A stretch of DNA of 64,000 bases, taken from NCBI RefSeq assembly GCF_910592395.1, contig NC_088322.1:746001-810000 (forward strand). The letters are read 5' to 3'. This document shows positions 43,820-54,099 of the stretch, one piece after another. A program made the position numbers and the translations under genes. Source of the stretch: Lineus longissimus (Eukaryota > Nemertea > Pilidiophora > Heteronemertea > Lineidae). Below the pieces are notes generated by a model. The model had not been told where the DNA came from. It searched no databases and worked only from the letters and a program-made list of their open reading frames with translations. The stretch's first letter is position 1, and every line of letters starts with the position of its first letter.

Positions 43820-45047
43820 GCGGAATTATGGTATCTGCCCATTCCGCCTTAACCTTATTCGCCTTATCCAATTTTGCCTTCTCCCATTTAGCCTTCTCCT
43901 AACTTGCCTTTTCTCAATTCACCTTCTACGATTTCGCCATCGTCTTATCTCGCCTTTGTTCCAATTGGCCTTCTTCCTATCTCGCCTTCCTCTCATCTTG
44001 CCTCATCCTAGTTTGCCTTTTCTTATTTCGCCTTTGTCCTATTCTGCCTTGGTTCCATCCTGCCTTATCTCATCTTGCCTTTTCTTGATTGACCTTTGTG
44101 TCAATTCGCCTTCTTCCCATTTTGCCTTCTCCCGTTTCGCCATATCTCACCTCGCCTTTTATCAATCCGCCTTCGTTAAGAGCAAGGGGTCTATTATTCG
44201 CAGGGGGGGGGGGGCAGTGTTTGAGTAGTTTAATGATTCTGTTCAAAAAAACTTTGGGACTTGTATTATCTCATGCTAAGTTATAGCATTGCTGTGAATG
44301 AAGAACATCAAACATACCAAAACCATCTAAAGGGAACACTGCGTGGGACGTTCTTGAGAGCTAACTCGTTCTGTGAGAAGGCCTCATAATTCCCTAATGA
44401 TTAAAGGAATACATCTTCCAGATTGCTGGATTTGAGTAGGCCTATTGACCATAGTCCATAATAAAGAACTTCAGAAGCACTCACACTTTGAATGATCAAT
44501 AAAATACTTAGCACCCCCATCCCTCCTATATAGTACCAGGTCACAAGTCTTACTCATCAAAGAATGCCAAAACACTATGCCAAAATATTTCCATGAAAGA
44601 CTTGGAAAACTCTAAGATTTGACAAACATGGGTAAAGACACCAAGTTTGTTGTAAAGTAGGAAGAAGGCGAAATGGGAAGAAGGCGAAGTAATACAAAGG
44701 CGGGGCGGGTAAAGGCGAGAAAGGATGAAGGTGAATTAGGACTGAGGTAAATTAGGACAAGGTGAAATAGGAGAAGGCAGATTAAGACAATGGCAAACTG
44801 AGACGAAGGCAAGAATGGATAAGGCAACTTGTGATAAGGCAAGATAAAACAGAGGCAAAATAGCATAAGGCGAAAAATGAAAAGGCGAAAAGAGACAAAG
44901 GCGAGATAGAATAAGGCGGATTGGGAAGAGGCAAAATTGGAAAAGGCGAAAAAGGAGAAGGCGAAATGTATATTTTTTAAAGGCAAAATGGGAAAAGGCG
45001 AAAAAAGACAAGGCGAAATGGGCATGAACCGGAATTATACCAGTGGT
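43820..45047. mobile_element. Foldback-like element with GCCTT minisatellite arms
   Basis: The left arm (43841-44178) is about twenty units of a ~16-bp motif such as TTCGCCTTCTCCCA. The right arm (44659-45030) is the same motif in reverse (AAGGCGAAATGGGAG), with a similar number of units. The tips also mirror each other (GGCGGAATTAT..TGCCCATTCCGCCTT against its partial complement). A 480-bp unrelated core with a 12-G run separates the arms. Long inverted arms made of short tandem repeats are the hallmark of Foldback/Galileo-type elements. No transposase is present. Hydrophobic frames across the arms are composition artefacts. Confidence 0.6.
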
Positions 45048-45487
45048 CAAATCTCATCTATTTTGGGTAATTGCATCATTATTTCTTTTTGTGATTGGTG
45101 ATTTGTAAAATTGAGAATGATTGAAAAATCAGTATTTTTTCACCCAAAGGCATGAGTGAACATTTGATAAGTTTATTGTGATTTAATTGGTAATTTGGTC
45201 GACATTTTGACAATTATATTTAGCAATATTTCGATAAATGTGGACCTGCATCTTCCTCTTTTCGTAGTGACGGTGTTTCGATAACTCAGGTCAGTTTCAC
45301 GGCAAAAATAAGTGGTAGTTTTGAAATTCGAATGTGCATTTATTGATGTAACGATAAAGTACATTTCCGAGAATAATTAGTGAAAGTTTCAGTAGGTGTC
45401 GATTTTTGTAAAGTAGTTGTTGGTTCGGATGGGCTGATTAAAGACGCTCCACTTCTTTGGGGTCCATTCCGTGGTGTCGACCCAGTT
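45048..45487. other. Spacer containing decayed 3' coding of the MULE-like gene
   Basis: On the minus strand just beyond the TGA at 45488-45490 the same phase still reads WVDTTEWTPKKWSVF and IRTNN before another stop near 45380. These residues match the expected continuation of MULE/FLYWCH proteins. The remainder shows no gene. Confidence 0.5.
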
Positions 45488-47059
45488 TCAGCGGATGTAG
45501 TCTGTGAGCGTCTTCAGATGTTCGGTTGTTGCACGTTTTGCAAGTTTTTCAAACAGCGGGCGAATATGTTCATGTGGGAGGTAAGGCAGGGCGAGTAGTT
45601 CTCTGCAGAGTTTGTGTGTCACCTCGTCGTTTCGATATGCGGGTGCAAGACCGATCTCTTGAATCTTGCGCCAGATACATTGGGCCCAGTGGAACGAAAA
45701 TCCTCGTATCTTGACGCCGGGTAACACAGCTGGGATGGCTCTCCACATGGCGCTCTCGAAGTCGATTACGATTTTCTTGACGGCACGGCCTGGTGTTGGA
45801 CGTTTGATGGACTTCAGGGCTTTCCGGTAATCTTTCTTGCGTTTTCCTGACATCAGCACGAACACCAGTGGTACTTGCTTCATGTCGTCACCTTGTCGTA
45901 CGAATGCGTGGACACTCAGCAGCTGCGTAAAGGGATCTTTGACGACCTTGAATGTACCATCGATGTACCATGTTTTCGACTCCGTTAGCAACTGGATCAT
46001 CTGTGTTGTAGCGAACATGATGTGCCGTTTTCCACCTACTCGAATGTCTTCACGAAAGAAGTCCTCGGGAATGTGAGTTTCGTCTAGTTCGAACTGTAGG
46101 TCTTTTGGTTCAGCTAGGCGCATCTTCTGCCGAAAACGATTCGCTGCTCTTGCTAAATTCACGGGATTTTGCAGCGCTTCGATGGGCTCTGTTCTGGTCT
46201 GAATGTCTTGGTTCAGGAATACCTGATTCACGATCTCTGCGGCGGGCATAAAAATCTCCTGAGCTGCGGACTTCTTAATCTTTGTTACGACATTCGTTGC
46301 AAGGGCAGCGCCAAGCTTGCCGGGGTGGACGTGTGATTGGCTGCCTCTTGTGAAACTGGAACCCTTTTGCAGAACCGTAGCCTTGCACCAGACATTCTTG
46401 TTACGTACGCTGCATCTCCAGGTCCGGTTTCCGTTTTGTCTCTTGGTGGCCTTAACTGTGTAAAGATACCCGTTGCTGTCAGCTAGCTTTTCTTTTCCTT
46501 TTTGAGACCCATCGTGGATAATTTCGTACGTAACTGTTGGTGCTGCGGCTCTGTCATATGGCATCGGATCTGGGTCGCGAATGGATGACTCTTGAAGAAC
46601 GGATGGAATTTCGAATTCGCCGAGGGTGGGGTCACTGCTGGTGCTCTGTTCTCCCCGGTGCTGCTCATCAATATACTCGTCGACAATAAGTTGTAGCTCA
46701 GTTTCACTTGGCATGTCGAAGTGTACGTCTGGTGCTGGCTCGTCGTCTTCCAGAACTTCTTGCTCATCTTCAACCCACTGGTTCATGGCGGCTTGTAACT
46801 CAGCATCGTTTGGCAGCGACAATCGTGTACTCTCTCCCTGGGGCTCCCCAACGCTAAGCCAGCTGTAACTTTTCTGTTGACACGGTTGGCACATCCAGCT
46901 GATCGCTTGGTCCAATTTTACAGCTGTACGGTATTCTTTCTGGCTGATACCCGTATTGCAGATTCGGTGTTGCCACTGGTCACATCCGTCGCACTGGAGG
47001 CCATGTTGTCGTCTCTCCACTTGCTTGCGGCAGGAGATGCAGGGATCCTCTTCGGTCGT
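45488..47059 (-). CDS. PHD finger, FLYWCH and MULE transposase-like protein
   Basis: About 523 residues. The N-terminus has a PHD-like C4HC3 finger: CISC, then CDGCDQWQHRIC, closing WMCQPC. An acidic linker follows. The FLYWCH zinc finger has GYLYTVK, WRCSVRNKNVWCKATV and SHVHPG. The MULE-type transposase domain has WYIDGTFKVV (first catalytic Asp), IVIDFESAMW and FHWAQCIWRKIQEIG. The third catalytic position is probably lost, because TGA ends the frame after TDYIR while recognisable sequence continues downstream. The frame has an in-frame TAA at 47066-47068 and no ATG before the PHD finger. ACG at 47057-47059 stands where a start codon would fit. Such genes are usually transposon-derived; some are domesticated. 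Whether this one is expressed cannot be told. Confidence 0.75.
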   Translation of the reverse strand, partial: TTEEDPCISCRKQVERRQHGLQCDGCDQWQHRICNTGISQKEYRTAVKLDQAISWMCQPCQQKSYSWLSVGEPQGESTRLSLPNDAELQAAMNQWVEDEQEVLEDDEPAPDVHFDMPSETELQLIVDEYIDEQHRGEQSTSSDPTLGEFEIPSVLQESSIRDPDPMPYDRAAAPTVTYEIIHDGSQKGKEKLADSNGYLYTVKATKRQNGNRTWRCSVRNKNVWCKATVLQKGSSFTRGSQSHVHPGKLGAALATNVVTKIKKSAAQEIFMPAAEIVNQVFLNQDIQTRTEPIEALQNPVNLARAANRFRQKMRLAEPKDLQFELDETHIPEDFFREDIRVGGKRHIMFATTQMIQLLTESKTWYIDGTFKVVKDPFTQLLSVHAFVRQGDDMKQVPLVFVLMSGKRKKDYRKALKSIKRPTPGRAVKKIVIDFESAMWRAIPAVLPGVKIRGFSFHWAQCIWRKIQEIGLAPAYRNDEVTHKLCRELLALPYLPHEHIRPLFEKLAKRATTEHLKTLTDYIR

Positions 47060-47145
47060 AAGTTTTTAATGAAATAAGTAGCGTCAAGTTGTAGCAGCGA
47101 TGAAGTCTTGGAATGAACTGATGAAGATCTTGAGAATTTTGGGGG

Positions 47146-47153
47146 TTTATATA
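47146..47153 (-). promoter_or_regulatory. TATA box of the PHD-FLYWCH-MULE gene
   Basis: TATATAAA on the minus strand, about 90 bases upstream of the ACG at the start of the frame. A start site near 47115-47120 would give a leader of about 60 bases with no in-frame ATG. Confidence 0.45.
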
Positions 47154-47280
47154 GTCATCGTGACGAGATGATAAAATGAACAGTACTCATTCTTGAATTA
47201 GGTCCCGTCTGTAATTAGTAATCGTTCCTTTATTGTTAATCGAAATATCAAAGAGACAGTGAATTCGCATCACCTTTGGC

Positions 47281-48091
47281 GCGCGAAACGATGATCCTCG
47301 AAAGGGCACACCGCTTTTGCTTGAAAAGGATGCAAGGATTTCCGAGAATGACTAGGACTTTAGTGGCTCAAGCAATGATCGGGAGCCATTGTATTCAATC
47401 TTCAGTGGACGCTAGACATCTCCAGTTCCTTGGTCAACTTGTAGCCTTAAGTAAAGCGCCATGCAAACTCCCGTGGACGGTATTCAGACTCAGGTACCTA
47501 TCCATGCAGGACAGAACTACCCGCAGTAAGGAGTGCATTGGCTATGTTCCCTTGCTCAGGGACACGTTATATAAATATCATCTATCGGATTACTTAGAAC
47601 TAGCCGCCACGGACCCAGCTCTTTTCCCTCACAAATCCGTCTGGAAATCGACTGTACGATTAGCCATAGAGACTCATGAAAATGTTAACTTCGTGTCCGC
47701 GTGTAACAAGGACTGCGAACTAACCAGAATTCTGAACATTGAGAAAACGTTGGACTTTCCGTCCCTCCTCTGGCTGTCCGCCCAAAAGGACCCGAGGAGT
47801 AAACATAGATATGCTTTTCTTGCAAAGCTGAACACATTTGTCATATTGCAAGAGCCTATATATTGCTCACATTGTAAAAGCGCATACACGGACACACCAC
47901 GACATCTCTTCTGCAAGTGCTCGGGTCTCGCGGTAAAGCGAGACCTATTCTGGGAAAGAGCCGTAGACGAATGCTCCGTAGAGGTGTCCGCGGCACTGTG
48001 GAACATGAATGACAATGATCTAACAGAGACATTGCTAGGTAAGCAAATACCTGGCTGCGACCTAGAAGACAACATGGAGTGCTGGTATTAA
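47281..48091 (+). pseudogene. LINE ORF2 C-terminal part
   Basis: About 270 residues in one open frame, entered at the truncation point; the first ATG is at 47291. It reads LERAHRFCLKRMQGFPRMTR, a pattern found after the RT domain in ORF2 of CR1/I-like non-LTR elements. A C-terminal zinc motif follows, CSHCKSAYTDTPRHLFCKC (CX2C..H..C), thought to aid nucleic-acid binding. The reverse transcriptase and endonuclease domains are missing. The exact clade cannot be fixed without a search. Confidence 0.7.
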
Positions 48092-48221
48092 CCAGCTCAC
48101 TCAATTAATTACCAAATTACCTGTAAATAATGCACTCACTTCTCATACACTCTGTTAAATTTATTGTATACTATTTTGTATATCTTACTCTGCATAGGAG
48201 GAATAAATAAATATATATATA

Positions 48222-50350
48222 CAGTAAATGCTCAGTTACCTCGGGATCAGCCAATTTTTGCAAACACATAATGTGAGGCCTTTATGGGGGAGAGAAAGTT
48301 GACCACTTATTTATGGTGACAGCTGTTTCAATAGGTGTTTAAATTAACATGAAGTCAGAACATCATGCTCATTTCGTTTATTCAAGTCAGACCCCTTGGG
48401 AGTTCATTGAGTAATAGAATAAAAGTGAATAGGTCACTCTTGTCTGCATTGGAGTGTATCCTAACACTGAATGAAAAGTCAAAATCAGTCGGCATTAGAC
48501 AACTCATTACAACACTAAAAAAGACCAAATTTCAACATTGATTGGTGGAATGCGTCTCATGAGCCGAAAAGTCAACACTTTATGACAAATTCAGACTTCT
48601 GTTACAAGTCAGTCACTGTCTTCATTGTAATCATGAAACACAATATCCTCTTCCACATCAGACAGTTCATCTTCATCAAGGAGAAGACCTCCTTCCGCCT
48701 GAGCATCGGCGTATTGTCCATTTTCACGTGGAATGAGTCCAGCTACTTGGAATCCCCGAATTGCTGCATTGGGACTTACATCAGCCCATGCATGACTTAG
48801 AATTCCTAGAACTGATAGGAGAGGGATTTTGTCACACTGTCCATCTGCATTAGTATGCTGGGTTTTCCATTCCTTCCAGTACTTACGGACCAAGGTTTTA
48901 AACCCCCTCATGACGGTTAGGTCTAGAGGCTGGGCGAGAGATGTACATCTGGCAGGGATGTCATCAAGTAAAATACCAGCTTCAACCAGAGGCTGGCAGA
49001 ATTGTTCGGCCTGATGTGGGCGAAATCTGTCTACCAAAAGCAAAATTTCATTTGGATTAAAGTCTCCAACAAAGGGAAAAAAGATTTCTTTCTGCCAGTG
49101 CTGCAGTGTTCCTGCATTCTCCCACCCAGACCTTGAAGACGTTACCCTTACATTTTCTGGTATGTCATGCAGGGCTCTGATTTCCCTAACAAAACCGGGT
49201 TCCCTGAAAATGACATGAGCTGGAGCTTTCTCTCCATTTGACCCAATTGTAAGTCCAACCGTACAACCCAGTTTTGGGTTCCCCCTCGATGTCCGCACAT
49301 CAATGTTCTTTGACCCCTTTGTTGCAGCAGTATACATTGGCGGAAAATCAAGTTGGGTAAAAGTTTCATTAAAGTTAAAAGTAGTGTGGACGTTATTTTC
49401 CTGAACAGTAGTCCGTACCTCCTCTTGAAATCTAGCCACCCTCTCCTCAGCATCACGTGGTAATGTGGCAGTATCCTTGGTCTTTCGACGAAACGTGATG
49501 CACTTTCTGGCCATGAACCTTGACAACCACCCATCACTAGCAACAAAGTTCACTCTTTCAGAGCGCTGGTGCCTCATTTCATCCTGTCTTTCGACAGGAA
49601 GCTCACCCCACCAATTTTCAAAGGCTACAACAGCATCCTGGCGAAGATCAGACCTGGATACAGGCAGAGCTCTCTGCCTCCTCTCAAGAAATGACTAGTG
49701 CACGGCATCTTCAACCTCAGGCCATAATCCATCATGATCAATGCGCACCCTTCGACTGTGAGCATTGTGTTCTGCCTGGTCCATGAGGTGGTCAATGTCC
49801 TGAATCCATCCGCGCAAAGTTGAATTGGCCAATCTATGCCTCCTTGCATACTCTGCGACATTCAAAACCTGACCATGTTCAATAGCATGCTGACAGTCTA
49901 ATGCATGCCGTAGACGTGCCTCCACAGGGTAGCCATGGAGTCGCCTAGACGTACCAGGACGATGACCTTCCATATCACCCTCACCATCATTAGGCATATC
50001 CATGCAGACAACCAAACGTACAAACAACACGAAAAGGTGGATAAAAGTTGTAATCATTGTCACTGGTCAGAGGTCTGCGTATTGAATGACTGAAACCAAT
50101 TTCACTAAAAAACAAGAAAGGGTTAATTCTTTTTCTCCTACAATAGTATGAAATAGACCCAGGCCTTGGCAAAGGACACGTCTCATTCAAGTCCTCTTTC
50201 AGAAAACCAATCAACCATAGGCCTGTACACTTCTATTCACTAAAAAATCAGTGTCACATTTTACATGAATACCCTCTCTGGGCCCCATTTTATACCAAAA
50301 ACTAAGTTGATCTGAAGTAGGCCTATCCCGAGGTAACTGAGCATTTACTG
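48222..50350 (-). mobile_element. pogo/Tigger-like DNA transposon
   Basis: Perfect 26-bp inverted ends start CAGTAAATGCTCAGTTACC (48222-48247 and 50325-50350), flanked by TA on both sides inside a TATATATA run. The length of 2,129 bp, the TA target and the single minus-strand transposase gene with a CENP-B-like DNA-binding region are typical of the pogo group of Tc1/mariner. The ends are still identical, so the insertion is not very old, yet the gene has defects. Confidence 0.88.
48609..50003 (-). pseudogene. pogo-like transposase, one nonsense codon and first Asp replaced
   Basis: The start is probably the ATG at 50001-50003 (MDMPNDGEGDM). A psq/CENP-B-like helix-turn-helix (YARRHRLANSTLRGWIQD) precedes an in-frame TAG at 49695-49697. 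The same phase continues with the second helix region (FVASDGWLSRFMARK). The DDE domain shows FNFNETFTQLDFPP where the family has Asp before Glu, so the first catalytic residue is Asn (AAT). The second motif LLLVDRFRPHQ and the third TSLAQPLDLTVMRGFK keep their aspartates. The C-terminus is acidic. The product would bind the inverted ends and cut at TA. With these two changes the copy is predicted inactive. Confidence 0.82.
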
Positions 50351-50369
50351 TATATATATCACCTTTGGC

Positions 50370-50816
50370 ATGTGATCACTGTTCACAATGAGCTCAGTCA
50401 CAAGATTAAAGAGACAGTGCGACCCCTCTTCACTCTATATGTATTTGGTCAGATGTAAAATTATTGAACAAAATAGATGTCTAGAAGTTAAAGGTAAAAG
50501 GAACCTCAGCAAATATCACGAAAAGTAGCCTTGATTAATTCCCCTTGCTTAATTAATGATCTTATATTTTTCTGTGTGATCACGGACCTGAATAAAGTTC
50601 CATGGTGTAGACCTACATTAGCCCTACATTTTGAGAATAATGTAGAGAAGATTAATAATAATAATAATAATAATATGGGCGAACAGGCCAAAAACCAGAT
50701 AACGCAACTTCTAAGTTTTAAAAGTGCATAACATTTGCTTTCTTGTTACCACTGGTTACATGCACGCAGTAAAAAAAGTTATCTAGTTCAGATAAGTTAC
50801 TACCACTAAACTACCA
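50370..50816. other. No gene recognised; short AAT microsatellite
   Basis: A (AAT)n run of about seven units lies near 50655-50676. No coding region supported. Confidence 0.45.
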
Positions 50817-50918
50817 AGGGCCGTTTTGACCCGGGGCCGTTTTGACTCGGGGCCGTTTTGACTCTATTAAAGCGGGCCCGTTTTGACCAGGGGCCGTTCT
50901 GACTGGATACCGGAACGG
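50817..50918 (+). repeat. 18-bp GGGCCGTTTTGAC tandem repeat
   Basis: Five units of GGGGCCGTTTTGACTC with small changes, the fourth preceded by a short insertion. A 12-13 G homopolymer follows near 50927-50938. Confidence 0.85.
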
Positions 50919-51984
50919 GGAAGGGGGGGGGGGGTAACTGTCTCGACGTCCCATTAGGAAAAAAGGCTTATCCCGTTTCCCAATACGCAATTTTAGCCGA
51001 ATCGTGACGCAAAACACGGCTTGTCTCGAAACCCGCTTAAATAATGGTGTCTATCCCGAATCCCGACAGTTATTTTCGGCCCATCCCAGTGTCCCGAAAA
51101 TACCCGTTCTCCCCCTCATACATAGTAGACCATATTGTCACATTGATGTTTTCTTTCATTACAGTTAGACCTCGAGATCTACATTTTCGACAAAGGCCTG
51201 GTGTAATATTACGTACTTGATGAAGGTAATATTAATTTCTTCAAATTTGAAGCATGACGTTAATGGGGTACCAGCACAACTTCATTGACTGCTACGTGGC
51301 GCTGGTGGTAACTAAGGTATTGCATCGCTCATATCACTTGAAAAAAACATTTACCCTAGTTACGACCAAAGCTGCTTGGCAGAGGGCGATACCTCATCAG
51401 GAGCGCCACAATCATATCATTGGTGTGAAAGCATTTGTATGAAGTTTTTCAGTTCTCAATGTGTTCAAAACCTTAATTGTGAAATTGTGCACTTCGAATT
51501 CAAATTTACGTCACTACGTTAGTTTGACATCCATTGATGTCGCGGTAATTTCACTGTTATGCTGTGCTGCTTTCAGGTTTAATGACACGAATGAGTACAA
51601 GTACATTACATTTTTCGACGAAGGCCTTCTGTAATTTCATACGCTTCTTACGATTAGTATTGATTCATAATTTCTAGTAAAAAAGTTAATTTTGAAAGTG
51701 AAAAAATATGTTACAATACAATAGACCTGCAAATACCATATACGCAAGTTTTGAACAAATATCACACATATTCCCCAGTTGACTTGTGATGATATTGATA
51801 ATGGTGGTGGTGGTGTTATCATGTACATGGCTTCTAACGTAGTAAATGTTTTCTTTTCAGCAACATTCAATAGATTTATTTACTGTATTATCATTTCGAC
51901 CAAGGCGAATTCGACACTTCAATTACACAAGGTTAGTAACTTTTGTTCACAAAATCCAAATGGAGGCAAATACAGAACAATCAA
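50919..51984. other. No gene recognised
   Basis: 'ATCCCG' occurs several times between 50970 and 51110. Otherwise there is no supported feature; frames of 62-77 residues lack motifs. Confidence 0.35.
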
Positions 51985-52560
51985 ACTTAGTCATTCCAGT
52001 CAGTTACTGAAGCACAGTGAAAACTGTCGGGAGCAGTGCAACTTATGGCATGTCAAACTTCCAGTGACTGTCCCTGTCCATATATTTCAAGACAGTACAA
52101 ATCTTGTAATCATTTTGTTTATGCAATGTACGTTATTATGTATCATTTCAGCACAATCAAACTTAGTCATTCCAGTCAGTTACTGAAGCACAGCGGAAAC
52201 TGTCTGAATTAGTGCTGCTGATGGCATGTAATTACTCTACTACCACTACCAGTGACAGTCAATGTCCATATATTTTCAAGTGTGCGAAATTAGTACTCGT
52301 CTACTTCTTACTGTTATTTGAATGCAATGTATGTTATAAAAATATTTTTTCAACACTATATCAACATTCTCATTCCTGTCAGTTTCTGAAAATCAGCTAA
52401 AGCAATCGCTACCAATGCAGCTGATAACAGCAATTCTTTTTGTTCCCAATGCCCATCCATGACAATATATTTCACGCATGTGACAATCATGTAATCATCC
52501 TGTTTTTTGTGTTCTATTCATGCAATAAATAAATTCAGTATTTTCAAATCATTGGTGCTA
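51985..52560 (+). repeat. ~165-200-bp tandem repeat, about three units
   Basis: Units begin CAAACTTAGTCATTCCAGTC (51985 and 52152; a diverged one near 52362). Each includes GTTACTGAAGCACAG, a 'TGTCC(C)TGTCCATATATTT' block and a 'TGCAATGTA(C/T)GTTAT' block. The 135-residue frame crossing it is not considered coding. Confidence 0.65.
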
Positions 52561-52716
52561 CAAAACTATTCTCATTATAGATTATTCATATTTTATAAAA
52601 TGCTGTCATGTCAAATTTTGTGTCCTATAAATCATTATGAAGTCGGCATTTTATATACAACTTTTGTACTCCTCCTAAATAAACATACAAATCTTGTTTT
52701 ATGTAAACTTTGTATA

Positions 52717-52906
52717 TGTGACCCGTCACAGCAAAACCAGGCGCATGTCGCTCTGAGCTTGGCAGGTTGAGACGGACTGTTTGTTCATTTATCTATTGTC
52801 TGCCTTTTGTAAAATATGAGCACATCAATTTCTTCCATTATCTCCTGGTGTCATTTGGGCTCATCTTCTGTGCGACATGTACCTGGTTTTGCTGTGACGG
52901 GTCACA
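52717..52906. mobile_element. 190-bp MITE with TGTGACCCGTCACAGC ends
   Basis: TGTGACCCGTCACAGCAAAA (52717 on) faces its complement ending at 52906. The inverted match reaches about 35 bp and TA flanks both sides. The end itself contains a small palindrome (GTGACCCGTCAC). Confidence 0.75.
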
Positions 52907-53544
52907 TATTCTATAGATATACAACACTCTAATGTCACAATCAATGCCTCTCTCACTCGCTTTTATATAGCAAGATGTATGAATAAACATGACACACCAA
53001 CTATGTACAAAATTGCTAACAAACTGCACCATTTGTCAGTACACCACATGAAATACAGAGATATGTCTTAATTCTAATCTTTCATTAGCGACACCATTTC
53101 TTACCCGAGTGCCTCCTTCATTCATACATCTTGTAATTTAACTCAAGATACCCATCTTTGAATATTTTTAGTATAGCAAGTACTACAATGTCAATGTATT
53201 GAAGTCATGTTCTTGTAGTGTTATTGGCTTTCTATTATCTTATCGTCAAAATACCACTTGGTTCTCGCAAAATCTCAATAAAAACAAATGCTATTGCATG
53301 TATTGCATATTCTAACAGCTATCCACTGTATCGATTTATCCATCATCTGTACTATTTGTCACAAAAATGTTATATTATGTAAATCATATTTCATTACATA
53401 ATGCACACTGCCAATTACTGCTGAACCATTCATATGTCATTTAAATAAATTATTTTCAACTTTTTAAAACCGTCTTATAGTACTGTTCTTGTCACTTAGC
53501 TGAACCAATTGCTCTATAGCATGAAATTTCCAGAAATGCCCCAG
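52907..53544. other. No gene recognised
   Basis: A/T-rich spacer without supported features. Confidence 0.35.
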
Positions 53545-53691
53545 GGACTGAAAAGTGCTGTTTTAACAGAGAGGTGTCCTAAACTGAGAAGTCGAGTTGA
53601 ATGGAAACAACCAATTTGGAACCAAAAACTACTGTCCTTATTAAAGAGGTTGTCCTCAATAGAAAGGTGTCCACAAAAAGTAGGTCCACTG
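53545..53691. repeat. Fragment of the CAGTAGAACCTC MITE family
   Basis: It contains 'AACAGAGAGGTGTCC', 'GTTGAATGGAAACAACCA', 'CTGTCCTTATTAAAGAGG' and ends GTCCACTG/TA like the element at 20713, with a damaged left end. Confidence 0.6.
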
Positions 53692-53970
53692 TATATGAAA
53701 GTACAAACCCTGGTACATGTAGTGACATCATCTACTCCTCGATGTGGACACCTGCAAATGCAGCGACAATGTCACATCAGTTATTTAATTCATCGTCCTT
53801 TGTGCAGATGGCACCACCCATCAAGCATGTTGGTGACGAATAGTGTCGCAGCATTTCGTCACCGAGCTTACACGAAAATGCACTGTCATTCATTCAGCCA
53901 TAAGTGGAAGACTGTAGGGTTGTTTCCAACCAAAACATGTTCGAAATGTGTCAAGCATTTGGAACACCCA

Positions 53971-54087
53971 AAGACTGATTAGAGGAGTCAAAATTGAATG
54001 GAAACAACCAATTTGGGACCAAAACTAGTGTCCTTATTGGAAAGGTTGTCTTTAATAGAGAGGTGTCTACTAACGGAGGTTCCACTG
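53971..54087. repeat. Second fragment of the CAGTAGAACCTC MITE family
   Basis: It has the same internal order (GTCAAAATTGAATGGAAACA, TAGTGTCCTTATTGGAAAGG, TTTAATAGAGAGGTGTC) and a good right end GGAGGTTCCACTG/TA. The left end is missing. Confidence 0.65.
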
Positions 54088-54099
54088 TATATAATATAG

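Larger units (their letters stand above)
47281..50357 (+). mobile_element. 5'-truncated LINE, split by a pogo-like insertion
   Basis: The 12-bp direct repeat ATCACCTTTGGC flanks it at 47269-47280 and 50358-50369. The left boundary cuts into coding sequence and the right end is an AATAAATAAATATATATA tail, as expected of a target-primed LINE copy truncated at its 5' end. The 2,129-bp element at 48222-50350 sits within the A/T tail. Without it the LINE copy is about 950 bp. Confidence 0.8.

Noticed and set aside
43956-45050. Hydrophobic, Phe/Leu/Ser-rich frames resembling membrane proteins
   Set aside because: They arise from the GCCTT minisatellite arms and occur in several overlapping phases.
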